Shown here: positions 49,701-62,784 of the stretch, one piece after another
Position numbering within the stretch: the stretch's first letter is position 1
How the letters are laid out: each line of letters opens with the position of its first letter
NCBI GenBank assembly: GCA_025642075.2
Contig: JAODUO010000053.1
Location: forward strand, 1,078,501-1,142,500
DNA: 64,000 nucleotides
Reading direction: 5' to 3'
DNA from: Ridgeia piscesae
Lineage: Eukaryota > Annelida > Polychaeta > Sabellida > Siboglinidae
Program-made: the position numbers and the translations under genes
Notes under the pieces: model-generated
The model's input: the letters and a program-made list of their open reading frames with translations, nothing else
What the model was told of the DNA's origin: nothing
The model's database searches: none

Positions 49701-52700
49701 CGGAGTGGACGTAGTGCTGGACATTTCCCCCGCGTGTTATCGACGGAGTGGAGGTAGTGCTGGACATTTCCCCCGCGTGTTATCGACGGAGTGGACGTAG
49801 TGCTGGACATTTCCCCCGCGTGTTATCGACGGAGTGGACGTAGTGCTGGACATTTCCCCCGCGTGTTATCGACGGAGTGGACGTAGTGCTGGACATTCCC
49901 CCGCGTGTTATCGACGGAGTGGACGTAGTGCTGGACATTTCCCCCGCGTGTTATCGACGGAGTGGACTAGTGCTGGACATTCCCCCGGTGTTATCGACGG
50001 AGTGGACTAGTGCTGGACATTCCCCGCGTGTTATCGACGGAGTGGACATAGTGCTGGACATTCCCCCGCGTGTTATCGACGGAGTGGACGTAGTGCTGGA
50101 CATTTCCCCCCCGGTGTTATCGACGGAGTGGACGTAGTGCTGGACATTCCCCCGCGTGTTATCGACGGAGTGGACGTAGTGCTGGACATTTCCCCGCGTG
50201 TTATCGACGGAGTGGACATAGTGCTGGACATTTCCCCCGCGTGTTATCGACGGAGTGGACATAGTGCTGGACATTCCCCCGCGTGTTATCGACGGAGTGG
50301 ACATAGTGCTGGACATTCCTCCGCGTGTTATCGACGGAGTGGACGTAGTGCTGGACATTTCCCCCGCGTGTTATCGACGGAGTGGACGTAGTGCTGGACA
50401 TTTCCCCCGCGTGTTATCGACGGAGTGGACGTAGTGCTGGACATTTCCCCCGCGTGTTATCGACGGAGTGGACGTAGTGCTGGACATTTCCCCCGCGTGT
50501 TATCGACGGAGTGGACGTAGTGCTGGACATTTCCCCCGCGTGTTATCGACGGAGTGGACGTAGTGCTGGACATTCCCCCGCGTGTTATCGACGGAGTGGA
50601 CGTAGTGCTGGACATTTCCCCCGCGTGTTATCGACGGAGTGGACATAGTGCTGGACATTCCCCCGCGTGTTATCGACGGAGTGGACATAGTGCTGGACAT
50701 TCCCCCGCGTGTTATCGACGGAGTGGACATAGTGCTGGACATTCCCCCGCGTGTTATCGACGGAGTGGACGTAGTGCTGGACATTTCCCCCGCGTGTTAT
50801 CGACGGAGTGGACATAGTGCTGGACATTTCCCCCGCGTGTTATCGACGGAGTGGACATAGTGCTGGACATTCCCCCGCGTGTTATCGACGGAGTGGACAT
50901 AGTGCTGGACATTCCTCCGCGTGTTATCGACGGAGTGGACGTAGTGCTGGACATTTCCCCCCCGAGTGTTATCGACGGAGGCGGCGTAGTGCTGGACATT
51001 TCCCCCACGTGTTATCGACGGAGTGGACGTAGTGCTGGACATTTCCCCCGAGTGTTATCGACGGAGTTGACGTAGTGCTGGACATTCCACCCGCGTGTTA
51101 TCGACGGAGTGAACGTAGTGCTGGACATTTCCCCCGCGTGTTATCGACGGAGTGGACGTAGTGCTGGACATTCCTCCCGCGTGTTATCGACGGAGTGAAC
51201 GTAGTGCTGGACATTTCCCCCGCTTGTTATCGACGGAGTGAACGTAGTGCTGGACATTTCCCCCGAGTGTTATCGACGGAGTGGACGTAGTGCTGGACAT
51301 TTCCCCCGCGTGTTATCGACGGAGTGGACGTAGTGCTGGACATTTCCCCCGAGTGTTATCGACGGAGTGGACGTAGTGCTGGACATTTCCCCCGCGTGTT
51401 ATCGACGGAGTGAACGTAGTGCTGGACATTTCCCCCGCGTGTTATCGACGGAGTGAACGTAGTGCTGGACATTTCCCCCGAGTGTTATCGACGGAGTGGA
51501 CGTAGTGCTGGACATTCCCCCGCGTGTTATCGACGGAGTGGACGTAGTGCTGGACATTCCCCCCGCGTGTTATCGACGGAGTGGACGTAGTGCTGGACAT
51601 TTCCCCGCGTGTTATCGACGGAGTGGACATAGTGCTGGACATTCCCCCGCGTGTTATCGACGGAGTGGACGTAGTGCTGGACATTTCCCCCGAGTGTTAT
51701 CGACGGAGTGGACGTAGTGCTGGACATTCCCCCCGCGTGTTATCGACGGAGTGGACGTAGTGCTGGACATTCCCCACGCGTGTTATCGACGGAGTGAACG
51801 TAGTGCTGGACATTCCTCCGCGTGTTATCGACGGAGTGGACGTAGTGCTGGACATTTCCCCCCCGAGTGTTATCGACGGAGGCGGCGTAGTGCTGGACAT
51901 TTCCCCCACGTGTTATCGACGGAGTGGACGTAGTGCTGGACATTTCCCCCGAGTGTTATCGACGGAGTTGACGTAGTGCTGGACATTCCACCCGCGTGTT
52001 ATCGACGGAGTGAACGTAGTGCTGGACATTTCCCCCGCGTGTTATCGACGGAGTGGACGTAGTGCTGGACATTCCTCCCGCGTGTTATCGACGGAGTGAA
52101 CGTAGTGCTGGACATTTCCCCCGCTTGTTATCGACGGAGTGAACGTAGTGCTGGACATTTCCCCCGAGTGTTATCGACGGAGTGGACGTAGTGCTGGACA
52201 TTTCCCCCCGAGTGTTATCGACGGAGTGGACGTAGTGCTGGACATTTCCCCCCGAGTGTTATCGACGGAGTGGACGTAGTGCTGGACATTTCCCCGCGTG
52301 TTATCGACGGAGTGAACGTAGTGCTGGACATTTCCCCGCGTGTTATCGACGGAGTGAACGTAGTGCTGGACATTTCCCCGAGTGTTATCGACGGAGTGGA
52401 CGTAGTGCTGGACATTCCCCCGCGTGTTATCGACGGAGTGGACGTAGTGCTGGACATTCCCCCGCGTGTTATCGACGGAGTGGACGTAGTGCTGGACATT
52501 CCCCCGCGTGTTATCGACGGAGTGGACATAGTGCTGGACATTCCCCCGCGTGTTATCGACGGAGTGGACGTAGTGCTGGACATTTCCCCCGAGTGTTATC
52601 GACGGAGTGGACGTAGTGCTGGACATTCCCCCCGCGTGTTATCGACGGAGTGGACGTAGTGCTGGACATTCCCCACGCGTGTTATCGACGGAGTGAACGT

Positions 52701-55310
52701 AGTGCTGGACATTCCCCGCGTGTTATCGACGGAGTGGACGTAGTGATGGACATTTCCCCCCGAGTGTTATCGACGGAGTGGACGTAGTGCTGGACATTTC
52801 CCCCGCGTGTTATCGACGGAGTGGACGTAGTGCTGGACATTTCCCCCGCGTGTTATCGACGGAGTGGACGTAGTGCTGGACATTTCCCCCGAGTGTTATC
52901 GACGGAGTGGACGTAGTGCTGGACATTTCCCCCGAGTGTTATCGACGGAGTGGACGTAGTGCTGGACATTTCCCCCGCGTGTTATCGACGGAGTGGACGT
53001 AGTGCTGGACATTTCCCCCGAGTGTTATCGACGGAGTGGACGTAGTGCTGGACATTCCCCCCGCGTGTTATCGACGGAGTGGACGTAGTGCTGGACATTC
53101 CCCCCGCGTGTTATCGACGGAGTGGACTTTGTGCTGGACATTCCCCCCGCGTGTTATCGACGGAGTGGACCTAGTGCTTGACATTCCCCCCGCATGTTAT
53201 CGACGGAGTGGACGTAGTGCTGGACATCTCCCCGCGTGTTATCGACGGAGTGGACGTAGTGCTGGACATTTCCCCCGAGTGTTATCGACGGAGTGGACGT
53301 AGTGCTGGACATTTCCCCCGAGTGTTATCGACGGAGTGGACGTAGTGCTGGACATTTCCCCCGGTGTTATCGACGGAGTGGACGTAGTGCTGGACATTTC
53401 CCCCGCGTGTTATCGACGGAGTGAACGTAGTGCTGGACATTTCCCCCGCGTGTTATCGACGGAGTGAACGTAGTGCTGGACATTTCCCCCGAGTGTTATC
53501 GACGGAGTGGACGTAGTGCTGGACATTCCCCCGCGTGTTATCGACGGAGTGGACGTAGTGCTGGACATTCCCCCCGCGTGTTATCGACGGAGTGGACGTA
53601 GTGCTGGACATTTCCCCCGCGTGTTATCGACGGAGTGGACATAGTGCTGGACATTCCCCCGCGTGTTATCGACGGAGTGGACGTAGTGCTGGACATTTCC
53701 CCCGAGTGTTATCGACGGAGTGGACGTAGTGCTGGACATTCCCCCCGCGTGTTATCGACGGAGTGGACGTAGTGCTGGACATTCCCCACGCGTGTTATCG
53801 ACGGAGTGAACGTAGTGCTGGACATTCCTCCGCGTGTTATCGACGGAGTGGACGTAGTGCTGGACATTTCCCCCCCCAGTGTTATCGACGGAGGGGCGTA
53901 GTGCTGGACATTTCCCCCACGTGTTATCGACGGAGTGGACGTAGTGCTGGAAAATTTCCCCCGAGTGTTATCGACGGAGTTGACGTAGTGCTGGACATTC
54001 CACCCGCGTGTTATCGACGGAGTGAACGTAGTGCTGGACATTTCCCCCGCGTGTTATCGACGGAGTGGACGTAGTGCTGGACATTCCTCCCGCGTGTTAT
54101 CGACGGAGTGAACGTAGTGCTGGACATTTCCCCCGCTTGTTATCGACGGAGTGAACGTAGTGCTGGACATTTCCCCCGAGTGTTATCGACGGAGTGGACG
54201 TAGTGCTGGACATTTCCCCCGAGTGTTATCGACGGAGTGGACGTAGTGCTGGACATTTCCCCCCGAGTGTTATCGACGGAGTGGACGTAGTGCTGGACAT
54301 TTCCCCCGCGTGTTATCGACGGAGTGAACGTAGTGCTGGACATTTCCCCCGCGTGTTATCGACGGAGTGAAAGTAGTGCTGGACATTTCCCCCCCGGGGT
54401 TATCGACGGAGTGGACGTAGTGCTGGACATTCCCCCGCGTGTTATCGACGGAGTGGACGTAGTGCTGGACATTCCCCCGCGTGTTATCGACGGAGGGGGC
54501 GTAGTGCTGGAAAATTTCCCCGCGTGTTATCGACGGAATGGACATAGTGCTGGACATTCCCCCGCGTGTTATCGACGGAGTGGACGTAGTGCTGGACATT
54601 TCCCCGAGTGTTATCGACGGAGTGGACGTAGTGCTGGACATTCCCCCGCGTGTTATCGACGGAGTGGACGTAGTGCTGGACATTCCCCACGCGTGTTATC
54701 GACGGAGTGAACGTAGTGCTGGACATTCCCCGCGTGTTATCGACGGAGTGGACGTAGGGTGCTGGACAATTTCCCCCGAGTGTTATCGACGGAGTGGACG
54801 TAGTGCTGGACATTTCCCCCCCGTGTTATCGACGGAGTGGACGTAGTGCTGGACATTTCCCCGCGTGTTATCGACGGAGTGGACGTAGTGCTGGACATTT
54901 CCCCCGAGTGTTATCGACGGAGTGGACGTAGTGCTGGACATTTCCCCCGGTGTTATCGACGGAGTGGACGTAGTGCTGGACATTTCCCCCGCGTGTTATC
55001 GACGGAGTGGACGTAGTGCTGGACATTTCCCCCCCCAGTGTTATCGACGGAGTGGACGTAGTGCTGGACATTCCCCCCGCGTGTTATCGACGGAGTGGAC
55101 GTAGTGCTGGACATTCCCCCCGCGTGTTATCGACGGAGTGGACTTTGTGCTGGACATTCCCCCCGCGTGTTATCGACGGAGTGGACCTAGTGCTTGACAT
55201 TCCCCCCGCATGTTATCGACGGAGTGGACGTAGTGCTGGACATCTCCCCGCGTGTTATCGACGGAGTGGACGTAGTGCTGGACATTTCCCCCGAGTGTTA
55301 TCGACGGAGG
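43711..55310 (+). repeat. Major satellite array: about 270 copies of a 42-43 bp CpG-rich unit
   Basis: 11.6 kb of tandem units. Each consists of GTGTTATCGACGGAGTGGAC, then GTAGTGCTGGACATT, then TTCCCCCGC, and the C run varies to give 42-44 bp. Common variants are GGAC/GAAC before ATT, GGACGTAG/GGACATAG, GCGTGT/GAGTGT, GAGTGG/GAATGG and GTGAAC. Each unit has about five CpG dinucleotides. Because 43 is not a multiple of three, one strand reads through the same 43 codons every three units; dozens of overlapping 60-200 codon frames on both strands are artefacts. The left edge starts with a truncated double unit; the right edge decays at 55,305 into GGTGCGTGGTGTTGG. Confidence 0.98.
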
Positions 55311-57623
55311 GTGCGTGGTGTTGGAGATGTTTCCGATTTCCTAGACCTAGAGGCCGTAATGTTGTTTCAGATATCATTAGAATTGTTTTCATAATTATCT
55401 TAACTCAAGCACCACTATTTCTCCCCCTCCGCGCGCAGTCCTTCTCCTACAGGGTGGGGGACCGGGGGTAAACATTTATCACACACCCTCTTCACGAGAT
55501 AAACAATATTTAAATGCCTTAGAGCAATATCACCAATGTTGCTTACATAATAAATTATGAATCATTTGGCAGGAACAAACGATAAATTCGTAGATGACAC
55601 TTATCATGTCAAACACTGAAACAAATGTCGCACAACGGCATGCGGTTAGGACGAACCTGCGACGTACTATATAATTTTTTTCTGACACGAAACTGCCCAA
55701 GCAAGATGTCCACCGCTGGGCCCTACTCCACACCGAGTTATTGGAAACGGTCTAAATGAAGACAGCGTAAGCGCTGTGAGGACGTCCTTGACAAGCTCCA
55801 TTCACCAACCAGAACACTTGGGAAACCCAGGCTCCATCACCTCCTAACTGCAGATCGATCATTCAAAACCGCGCGCAGTCGTTCGAAGTCCACCGACTAG
55901 CTGCCGTAGCCAGAATGCGCGAGGCTATATAGGGAGACAAGAGCCGTAGAAAAACCACACGAGACGATATCTCGCCTTTAAAATTAGTTCAGCAGATAAA
56001 ACCATGTTTTAATAATAATAGAAACGTTGTACTAAATATTAAATGGATTAGTTTATGCAACACGTAATTTACAAAGATGCCTTTTGCCCCCCATAAAAGG
56101 TGAGTGTTTTCCCATCCACTGCGAACTTTGGAAAACCTCACATTTTTGTTTAAATAAAGTACTTTCGATGTGGAACCATTTTGTGCTGCCCCATATATAA
56201 TAATTATAATAATATAATACTAATTATTATTATATGTCAAACAATACAACGTTTTCGTCGTGATTTTTCTGCGAACATCGAACATGACCAAAATAGTTAT
56301 GCATCATTCAGGAACATCTAACGATACCGCCATGACTGTTTTGGCCAGCGAGGCTTTTTATCATGGCTAAATAGGCCTACCTCCAAATCGTCTTTATTTT
56401 AGGCAAACAAAAATTATATTTCCAAATAAAACATATATATCAAATATATGTTTATCATTTTCTTTTAAAATCAGTATTTATTATTAGGACTATAGCTATA
56501 AAGTAAAATTATAAATACTATTTAATTAAAATAGCCCGTGATAGAACACCTCGAGATATTCCCACGGCCACACGAAGCACTACGTCACGCTCAACGAAAC
56601 ACTTTTAAAGTTCCCGGATGTGAACGCGCGCTTCTATTACAAGTTCCTCAGCGAAATACACGAACGCATATTGACCTTTAGTTTACCACAAATCCACGGG
56701 CATCAATACTGACTGCGCACAGTAACTTGGGTGCATGCTCCGGCGCAATCTCTGCGACAAAACGACAACTTCCCCCTAAAGGGACACCGTCTGCGATATT
56801 CACGGGGACACCGAGGCTGGCGTTAATCCGCTGTCTGCAGACGCCGACGGGGGAGACGGGGCCAGAGTTTACAAAAGCGATTTGTCGCAGTCGGACTCTC
56901 GGATATCGAGTCGCACTTAGAAACGATTTTTGACTGCAGATCGTTGATCTGGTGCGTCGATGTAATCGCCACAACCGGACACCGGATATCGCTATCTCGT
57001 CTGCGGCGAGAGGCGGGAGGCGGGAGTCGCGACGGGGAGATCTTATTATTTCGACTTATGCGGAACGCAACTGATGAGATGTGGAAATCAAAGAACTGCG
57101 TCGCTCGCGCACACGATGATATCTGCTGTGATTGCGAACAGAGCCACATCTTCGACATAATCCCGGTAAGCGACTCTGGTTCGTTAACCGGGTGGATCCA
57201 CGCTGAGGTACTGCGTGTCTGTATAATCGACAGCCGTTAGTCGGTTAGGAAAATTACGCCGTGCTCACCTACAGCACCGTCACATGTGAATATATGAACG
57301 AGAACATGCCATACGTCCTGTCATTAATAATACTAACAATAAACATATGATAACTAATAATAGCAATAATTTGCAACGATAACTATAACTACAATTATAA
57401 TGATTTGTTATACACTACATAGTAGCACAGAAAGTTCTGTCATCATTAATAATAATAATAGTAATGATAATTATAACTACGATTACAATGAAATGTACGT
57501 ATGTATGTACCTACTACCTGGCAGCATAGTAACGCAGTGACAAGTCACAAGAGCTTCAGACTATCGACTTAATGAATCCAAGATGATACCTCGGGTAAGT
57601 TCGTTAACTCTTCAGTGTTCCAG
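55311..57623. other. Intergenic DNA with a CpG-rich block at about 56730-57200
   Basis: 55311-56700 is mostly AT-rich with nothing recognised. The block 56730-57200 is CpG-dense, with open frames on both strands and a good donor-like CCCG|GTAAGC at 57166. A promoter or first exon of a gene to the right is conceivable, but no coding motif supports it. Confidence 0.4.
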
Positions 57624-57833
57624 TTCACTCAACTGCATGAATGAGTACCTGACTATAGACAGTGGTGGATATTTGTGTACGAATAATCTTGGTGCATTCA
57701 TCTCAGTCTGGCTGATGCTTCTCACAGAAGTCGAGATAGTGTTCGTTTGAGCAGGTCTGACAGGGAGTAGAGTGGAAAGTCTTTGAGCAATCTTGAGGAC
57801 TAGAAACTATGCTATATAAGAACACATCGTTAC
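57624..57833. mobile_element. Short dispersed repeat (SINE- or MITE-like), copy 2, rearranged
   Basis: Part B is in plus orientation (57624-57705), followed by part A in minus orientation (about 57740-57833, ending TATATAAGAAC). It shares about 80 percent identity with copy 1 at 31570-31840, where both parts are in plus orientation. Confidence 0.65.
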
Positions 57834-58498
57834 TAAAAACGAAAGTCTAGACCGCCCAGAACGAGGCACTTTCAAAAACTTCTGTCGAAAACGCCTCATT
57901 CCACTGGAGCCGCCTGTGATTTTCGCATGAAAACTCGGAGGCTACGACTAATTTAACATGCTTTGAATATGGCTTCAACAAAAACTTTCGTCTGCGTCAG
58001 ATTGATGATAATTCCGGGAAACGTCCTAGCATGCAAGTGCACTTCCGTTTTGTAGAATTGTTTACCCAGATAACTCCATCGTATTGCTGTCGAATGTTGC
58101 CGTTAGCATGGTGGCTAAACGAATTCTGCCTGCATGGCTACGTTCAGAGATCGTTTGGAACTAAAGGAACATATTTGAAGACAAACCGTAAATGTATACA
58201 TGATAATGCATATTCGTTGGATGTGATACAGGCACTGGTCACCTGCGATGCAATGATCTAACGCAGGAAGTCCGCCGCTCCAAGCAGTCAGACGTACAAT
58301 GAAGACGCATTACTAGAACAGTGCAACCATGGTGTGCAAGACGCGCTGTGACGTTGTGTAATCAGTTACATGTACAGGTACCTGTCAGCTATATCATCGG
58401 CATATAGTCCATAAGGTAGTCTAGAGTCTATAACCACAATGTATTCAAATATGTGACATTTCGCTATAAAAGAGCACAATGGCTCACGGGTAGAGCAC
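57834..58498. other. Intergenic DNA, nothing recognised
   Basis: No repeat or gene identified. Confidence 0.5.
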
Positions 58499-58583
58499 AA
58501 ACACACACACACACGCACGCACGCACGCACGCACGCACACGCACGCACACACACACACACAGACACACATACACACACACACC
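58499..58583 (+). repeat. Compound (AC)n(ACGC)n(AC)n microsatellite
   Basis: ACGC tetramers in the middle are flanked by imperfect AC runs. Confidence 0.93.
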
Positions 58584-59559
58584 AACACGACGATCAAAAG
58601 AGAAACTATAATATTTGGTGGACAGAACTGGTCCTTCTATAACACTCCGATGTTTCGGATCACAACGGAATTGGCGGTGCTGTTGACTATTTTCGACCCC
58701 AAGACAAACCTAAATTACCACAATACAACCAAAAGCCTCGTAGAGGCTCGCCAAACATAAAAAACATCGACACCGAGACTCTCTGAAAACTTCCCATTGA
58801 GGGTCGTCAAAATTGAGGGTCTCCGAAAAGCTAGATTTGGAACCGGAAACTCACAAAAAAATACCTTTAGGGTAAGATTTACAGAAACATTCCTGGAGCT
58901 TTTTTGCTCCCAATTCCCGTGCCTAAGCTCTCAGAATAAGACGGAATATGACTGTTGCAGACATGTCGTGCGATGTGATGTGATAAAGACCCCGTAGACT
59001 CTACGACGCCTTCCGTTTGAGCTGATGAGAGGCTCGGGTAATTTTCGCGCGAACAAAGACGCCGAGGTAGAACAAAGGAAGCGAGCCGGGGAGATCTTTT
59101 GTCGTTCGCGTCACCCGCAGGAACCGTGATGAATGGTGTCTGTCACGCGCGCGTCACATCGCGTCACGTCACGTCACGTCACGCGCAGGGATGAAGTCAC
59201 ACGTGCGCTGGTCGCTCCTGGCAACGGGGGTGTTCATTCAGCGCTATTGTTCACGTCGAGAACGACCAAGGCACGTACGGTGTGTCGGCTCGGGTTGACC
59301 CGCCAAGCGCGATGATGCGTCCACACTCCGTGATCCGTTCTGCTGCAATGGTGTCCTGTCTAGGGATGTCGTAAAATACGTTCTTATTTCCGGTACTTGA
59401 GTTGATGGAATGGTCTCGGAAAATCTTAGTCACCCATTAGTTTCTCGTGGTAAGGTCTCGTTACGGAACAGGTTATCGTGGGGGGGGGAAGTAAACACAT
59501 ATTTATTGTAACTGGGATGATAGATCTGTGATGATCAATAAGCGTTGAATTGGTAATTC
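58584..59559. other. Intergenic DNA, CpG-rich at 59030-59310
   Basis: No gene recognised. 59153-59185 contains several overlapping GTCAC/CACGTCACG units that include CRE-like TGACG cores. Confidence 0.45.
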
Positions 59560-60470
59560 TGTTGAGTCGGTTGATCTGGCGGATCTATTGAGTTGGCGGA
59601 TTTTTGTGATTAGTGGATTTGCTGAGTTAGCAGATCTGTTGTGTTAGTGGATCTCTTGAGTTGGTGGATCTATTGAGTTAGTGGATCTCTTGAGTTGGTG
59701 GATCTCTTGAGTTGGTGGATCTCTTGAGTTGGTGGATCTATTGGGTTAGTGGATATCTTGAGTTGGTGGATCTCTTGAGTTGGTGGATCTGTTGGGTTAG
59801 TGGGTCTCTTGAGTTGGTGGGTCTGTTGGGTTAGTGGATATCTTGAGTTGATGGATCTGTTGGGTTAGTGGGTCTCTTGAGTTGGTGGATCTGTTGGGTT
59901 AGTGGATCTCTTGGGTTGATGGATCTCTTGAGTTGGTGGATCTCTTGAGTTGGTGGATATCTTGAGTTGGTGGATCTCTTGAGTTAGTGGATATCTTGAG
60001 TTGGTGGATCTCTTGAGTTGGTGGATCTCTTGAGTTGGTGGATCTCTTGAGTTGGTGGATCTCTTGAGTTGGTGGATCTCTTGAGTTGGTGGATCTCTTG
60101 AGTTGGTGGGTCTCTTGAGTTGGTGGATCTCTTGAGTTGGTGGATCTCTTGAGTTGGTGGATCTCTTGAGTTGGTGGGTCTCTTGAGTTAGTGGATCTCT
60201 TGAGTTAGTGGATATCTTGAGTTGGTGGATCTGTTGGGTTAGTGGATCTCTTGAGTTAGTGGATATCTTGAGTTGGTGGATCTGTTGGGTTAGTGGATCT
60301 CTTGAGTTGGTGGATCTCTTGAGTTGGTGGATCTCTTGAGTTGGTGGATCTCTTGAGTTGATGGATTTGATTGATTGGTTAGTGGATCCGTTGAGTTAAT
60401 GGATCTGTTGAGTTAGCGAATCTGTTGAGTTAGTGGATCTGTTGGGTTAGTGGATCCACTATATATGTTA
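59560..60470 (+). repeat. 17-bp minisatellite, about 53 units (TTGGTGGATCTCTTGAG)
   Basis: Array with almost no length variation. Main variants are TTAGTGG for TTGGTGG, GGATATC for GGATCTC, and CTGTTGGG for CTCTTGAG; they recur in two- and three-unit combinations. Units diverge at both edges. Confidence 0.97.
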
Positions 60471-60503
60471 TCCCCTAAACTAACCAGGCCTTCAATCCGT
60501 CCA

Positions 60504-60703
60504 CCAGCTGAATAGAGCCACTAACTCAAAGGACCTACCAACTCAACAGATCTACCCCAACAGATCCACTAAACCAGTAAATCTGCTGATTAAATCGACC
60601 TAATCGATCTGTTGCATCAACCGATCAACCAACACAACACATGTACACACACGCATGCAAGCATGCTCGCAGGTCCTTTGAGTTAGTGGCTCTATTCAGC
60701 TGG
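60504..60703. repeat. Perfect 33-bp inverted repeat with a 134-bp loop of inverted minisatellite relics
   Basis: The arms 60504-60536 and 60671-60703 are exact reverse complements and contain AGAGCCACTAACTCAAAGG. Between them are minus-orientation relics of the 17-bp unit (ACTCAACAGATC, CCCAACAGATCCACTAA). Imperfect pairing extends beyond the arms on both sides. Confidence 0.9.
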
Positions 60704-61824
60704 CGTAAGGACTGGTAATTAGTCTAGGTGATAAAATAATAGTCACAATCATGGCAAGTTCAAATCTTCTAAACATAAGCAAGACCGATAACACGTGTTT
60801 ATTATCATAACCATTGCTGTTACCATTCTAGCTGTTTTTGTCTAATTAATAAAATACACTTTTAAATTCGTTCTTGACACCACGTTGAGACAACGACAAA
60901 TCGCCTATATCGCACGCGTGCAACTAAAATCTCGAAATTCGTAGACGTAAGCCCCATGATGTATCCTAGTCGTTCTCTGTCAAGGCCAGACAGTAATCAC
61001 ATCAATTCACGACAGATCCCGTCGACATACGAGACGACAATTTATCATCAACACACACACTTTCCACCGTCGGTCTAAACAAAAGCATTTACATGATTCA
61101 CCCTAGTCCTGTCGTTATATCCGTGTTTACGACCGCTACGTTGAGTTTTCTCACGATTTCTACAATTATCGTTAGCTTAGCCAGAACGCACGAGTTTGTA
61201 ATCATAAAACTGGATAATAAAAGTGACGTTTACGGCAACGAACGTGTCATTAAAGTAATTACGGGACAAATAGCACGCTGTTGACGCGTGAGGTGTCAGC
61301 TGTCAAGTCTGGAAGGCTTGACTCGTTTGAACATAAGAACTCCCGTGACATTTACTTTGTTTCATTTTAAAAGCAAATTCTTGTCATATAGAACGACGCG
61401 GATTGCCCTGTAATATTCGCCTACATAATTACCCCATTTAGATTTGTAATAATCTTTATTATACAAAACAACCAGGAGAGCGGGCACCGATAATTGAAAC
61501 CCGATTTCATTGAAATCAACCAAACCACGTTAATTGAAATCCGATTTTTTTAACATGGGATACCACCCAGAAACTAACTAATAGAACACTTCAGCCATGC
61601 TTTCGAGTGACTAATAGCTACACACCCGTGTTTGTATGGCAAATGCAAAAAGTGAACGCTAAACGAATTTTGAGAGCACTTGAGAAAGTAGGTAAAGCAT
61701 GTCTGTTTTCGTTATGTCTCTGGGGCCATATTTAATCAAAGTAGTAAAGTAATTTAAAGTGCACACGTTCATGACAAAAACGAAATAGCAACACACAATA
61801 TGGTGCAGGGTCATCTTGAATTGT
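60704..61824. other. Intergenic DNA, nothing recognised
   Basis: AT-rich. A 63-codon plus open frame (61093-61284) with a hydrophobic stretch is not supported as a gene. Confidence 0.5.
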
Positions 61825-61976
61825 TGGTCGGTCGGTCGGTCGGTCGGTCGGTCGGTCGGTCGGTCGGTCGGTCGGTCGGTCGGTCGGTCGGTCGGTCGGT
61901 CGGTCGGTCGGTCGGTCGGTCCGTCGGTCCGTCGGTCCGTCGGTCCGTCGGTCCGTCGGTCCGTCGGTCCGTCGGG
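61825..61976 (+). repeat. (GGTC)n array with a (GGTCCGTC)n end
   Basis: About 24 GGTC tetramers, followed by seven octamers in which alternate units carry CCGT. Confidence 0.97.
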
Positions 61977-61998
61977 TTTGATTGATTTTGGTTGGTTT

Positions 61999-62200
<202 letters not shown>

Positions 62201-62430
62201 ATTCACAATGCTCCACCCTTCCCCAAATACTGGAAGCTACTTGTATTTTCTCCCCTCCAATAATATTGAGATGTTCTTTCCCAATCCCCGATTCCGACGC
62301 CTTAAACATTATATTCAGACTTACACATACACATATACACTTCTATGTGTATTTTCCTTTTGTTGGATACATTGTCTATATACTATTTTCACTAATTCAG
62401 TCTTTAAATGCACGATTCTCGTGTCTCGGT

Positions 62431-62653
62431 ATGCGATGCGATGCGATGCGACGCGACGCGACGCGACGCGACGCGACGCGACGCGACGCGACGCGACGCG
62501 ACGCGACGCGACGCGACGCGACGCGACGCCACGCCACGCCACGCCACGCCACGCCACGCCACGCCACGCCACGCCACGCCACGCCACGCCACGCCACGCC
62601 ACGCCACGCCACGCGACGCGACGCGACGCGACGCGACGCGACGCGACGCGACG
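62431..62653 (+). repeat. Pentanucleotide array in pure blocks: ATGCG, ACGCG, ACGCC, ACGCG
   Basis: 44 pentamers without an indel: 4 ATGCG, 15 ACGCG (62451-62525), 17 ACGCC (62526-62610) and 8 ACGCG (62611-62650). Open frames on both strands are artefacts. Confidence 0.97.
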
Positions 62654-62784
62654 TGATTACTAATTTACATTTGATCTCATTTATATTTGAAAATTTTGCT
62701 TGTTTTTTTTTATTGTAATTGTCGTTGTTGTAATCAACCTCACTATAAACCAAATAACGCCCAAGTCATGACGTTACTTTAAAC

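Noticed and set aside
43711..55310. CRISPR-like array (regular short repeat)
   Set aside because: Units are contiguous with no unique spacers, variation is within the repeat, and the genome is eukaryotic.
59153..59185. CRE-like GTCACGTCACG cluster as a promoter element
   Set aside because: It is a short (GTCAC)n repeat without a neighbouring gene; noted in the stretch description only.
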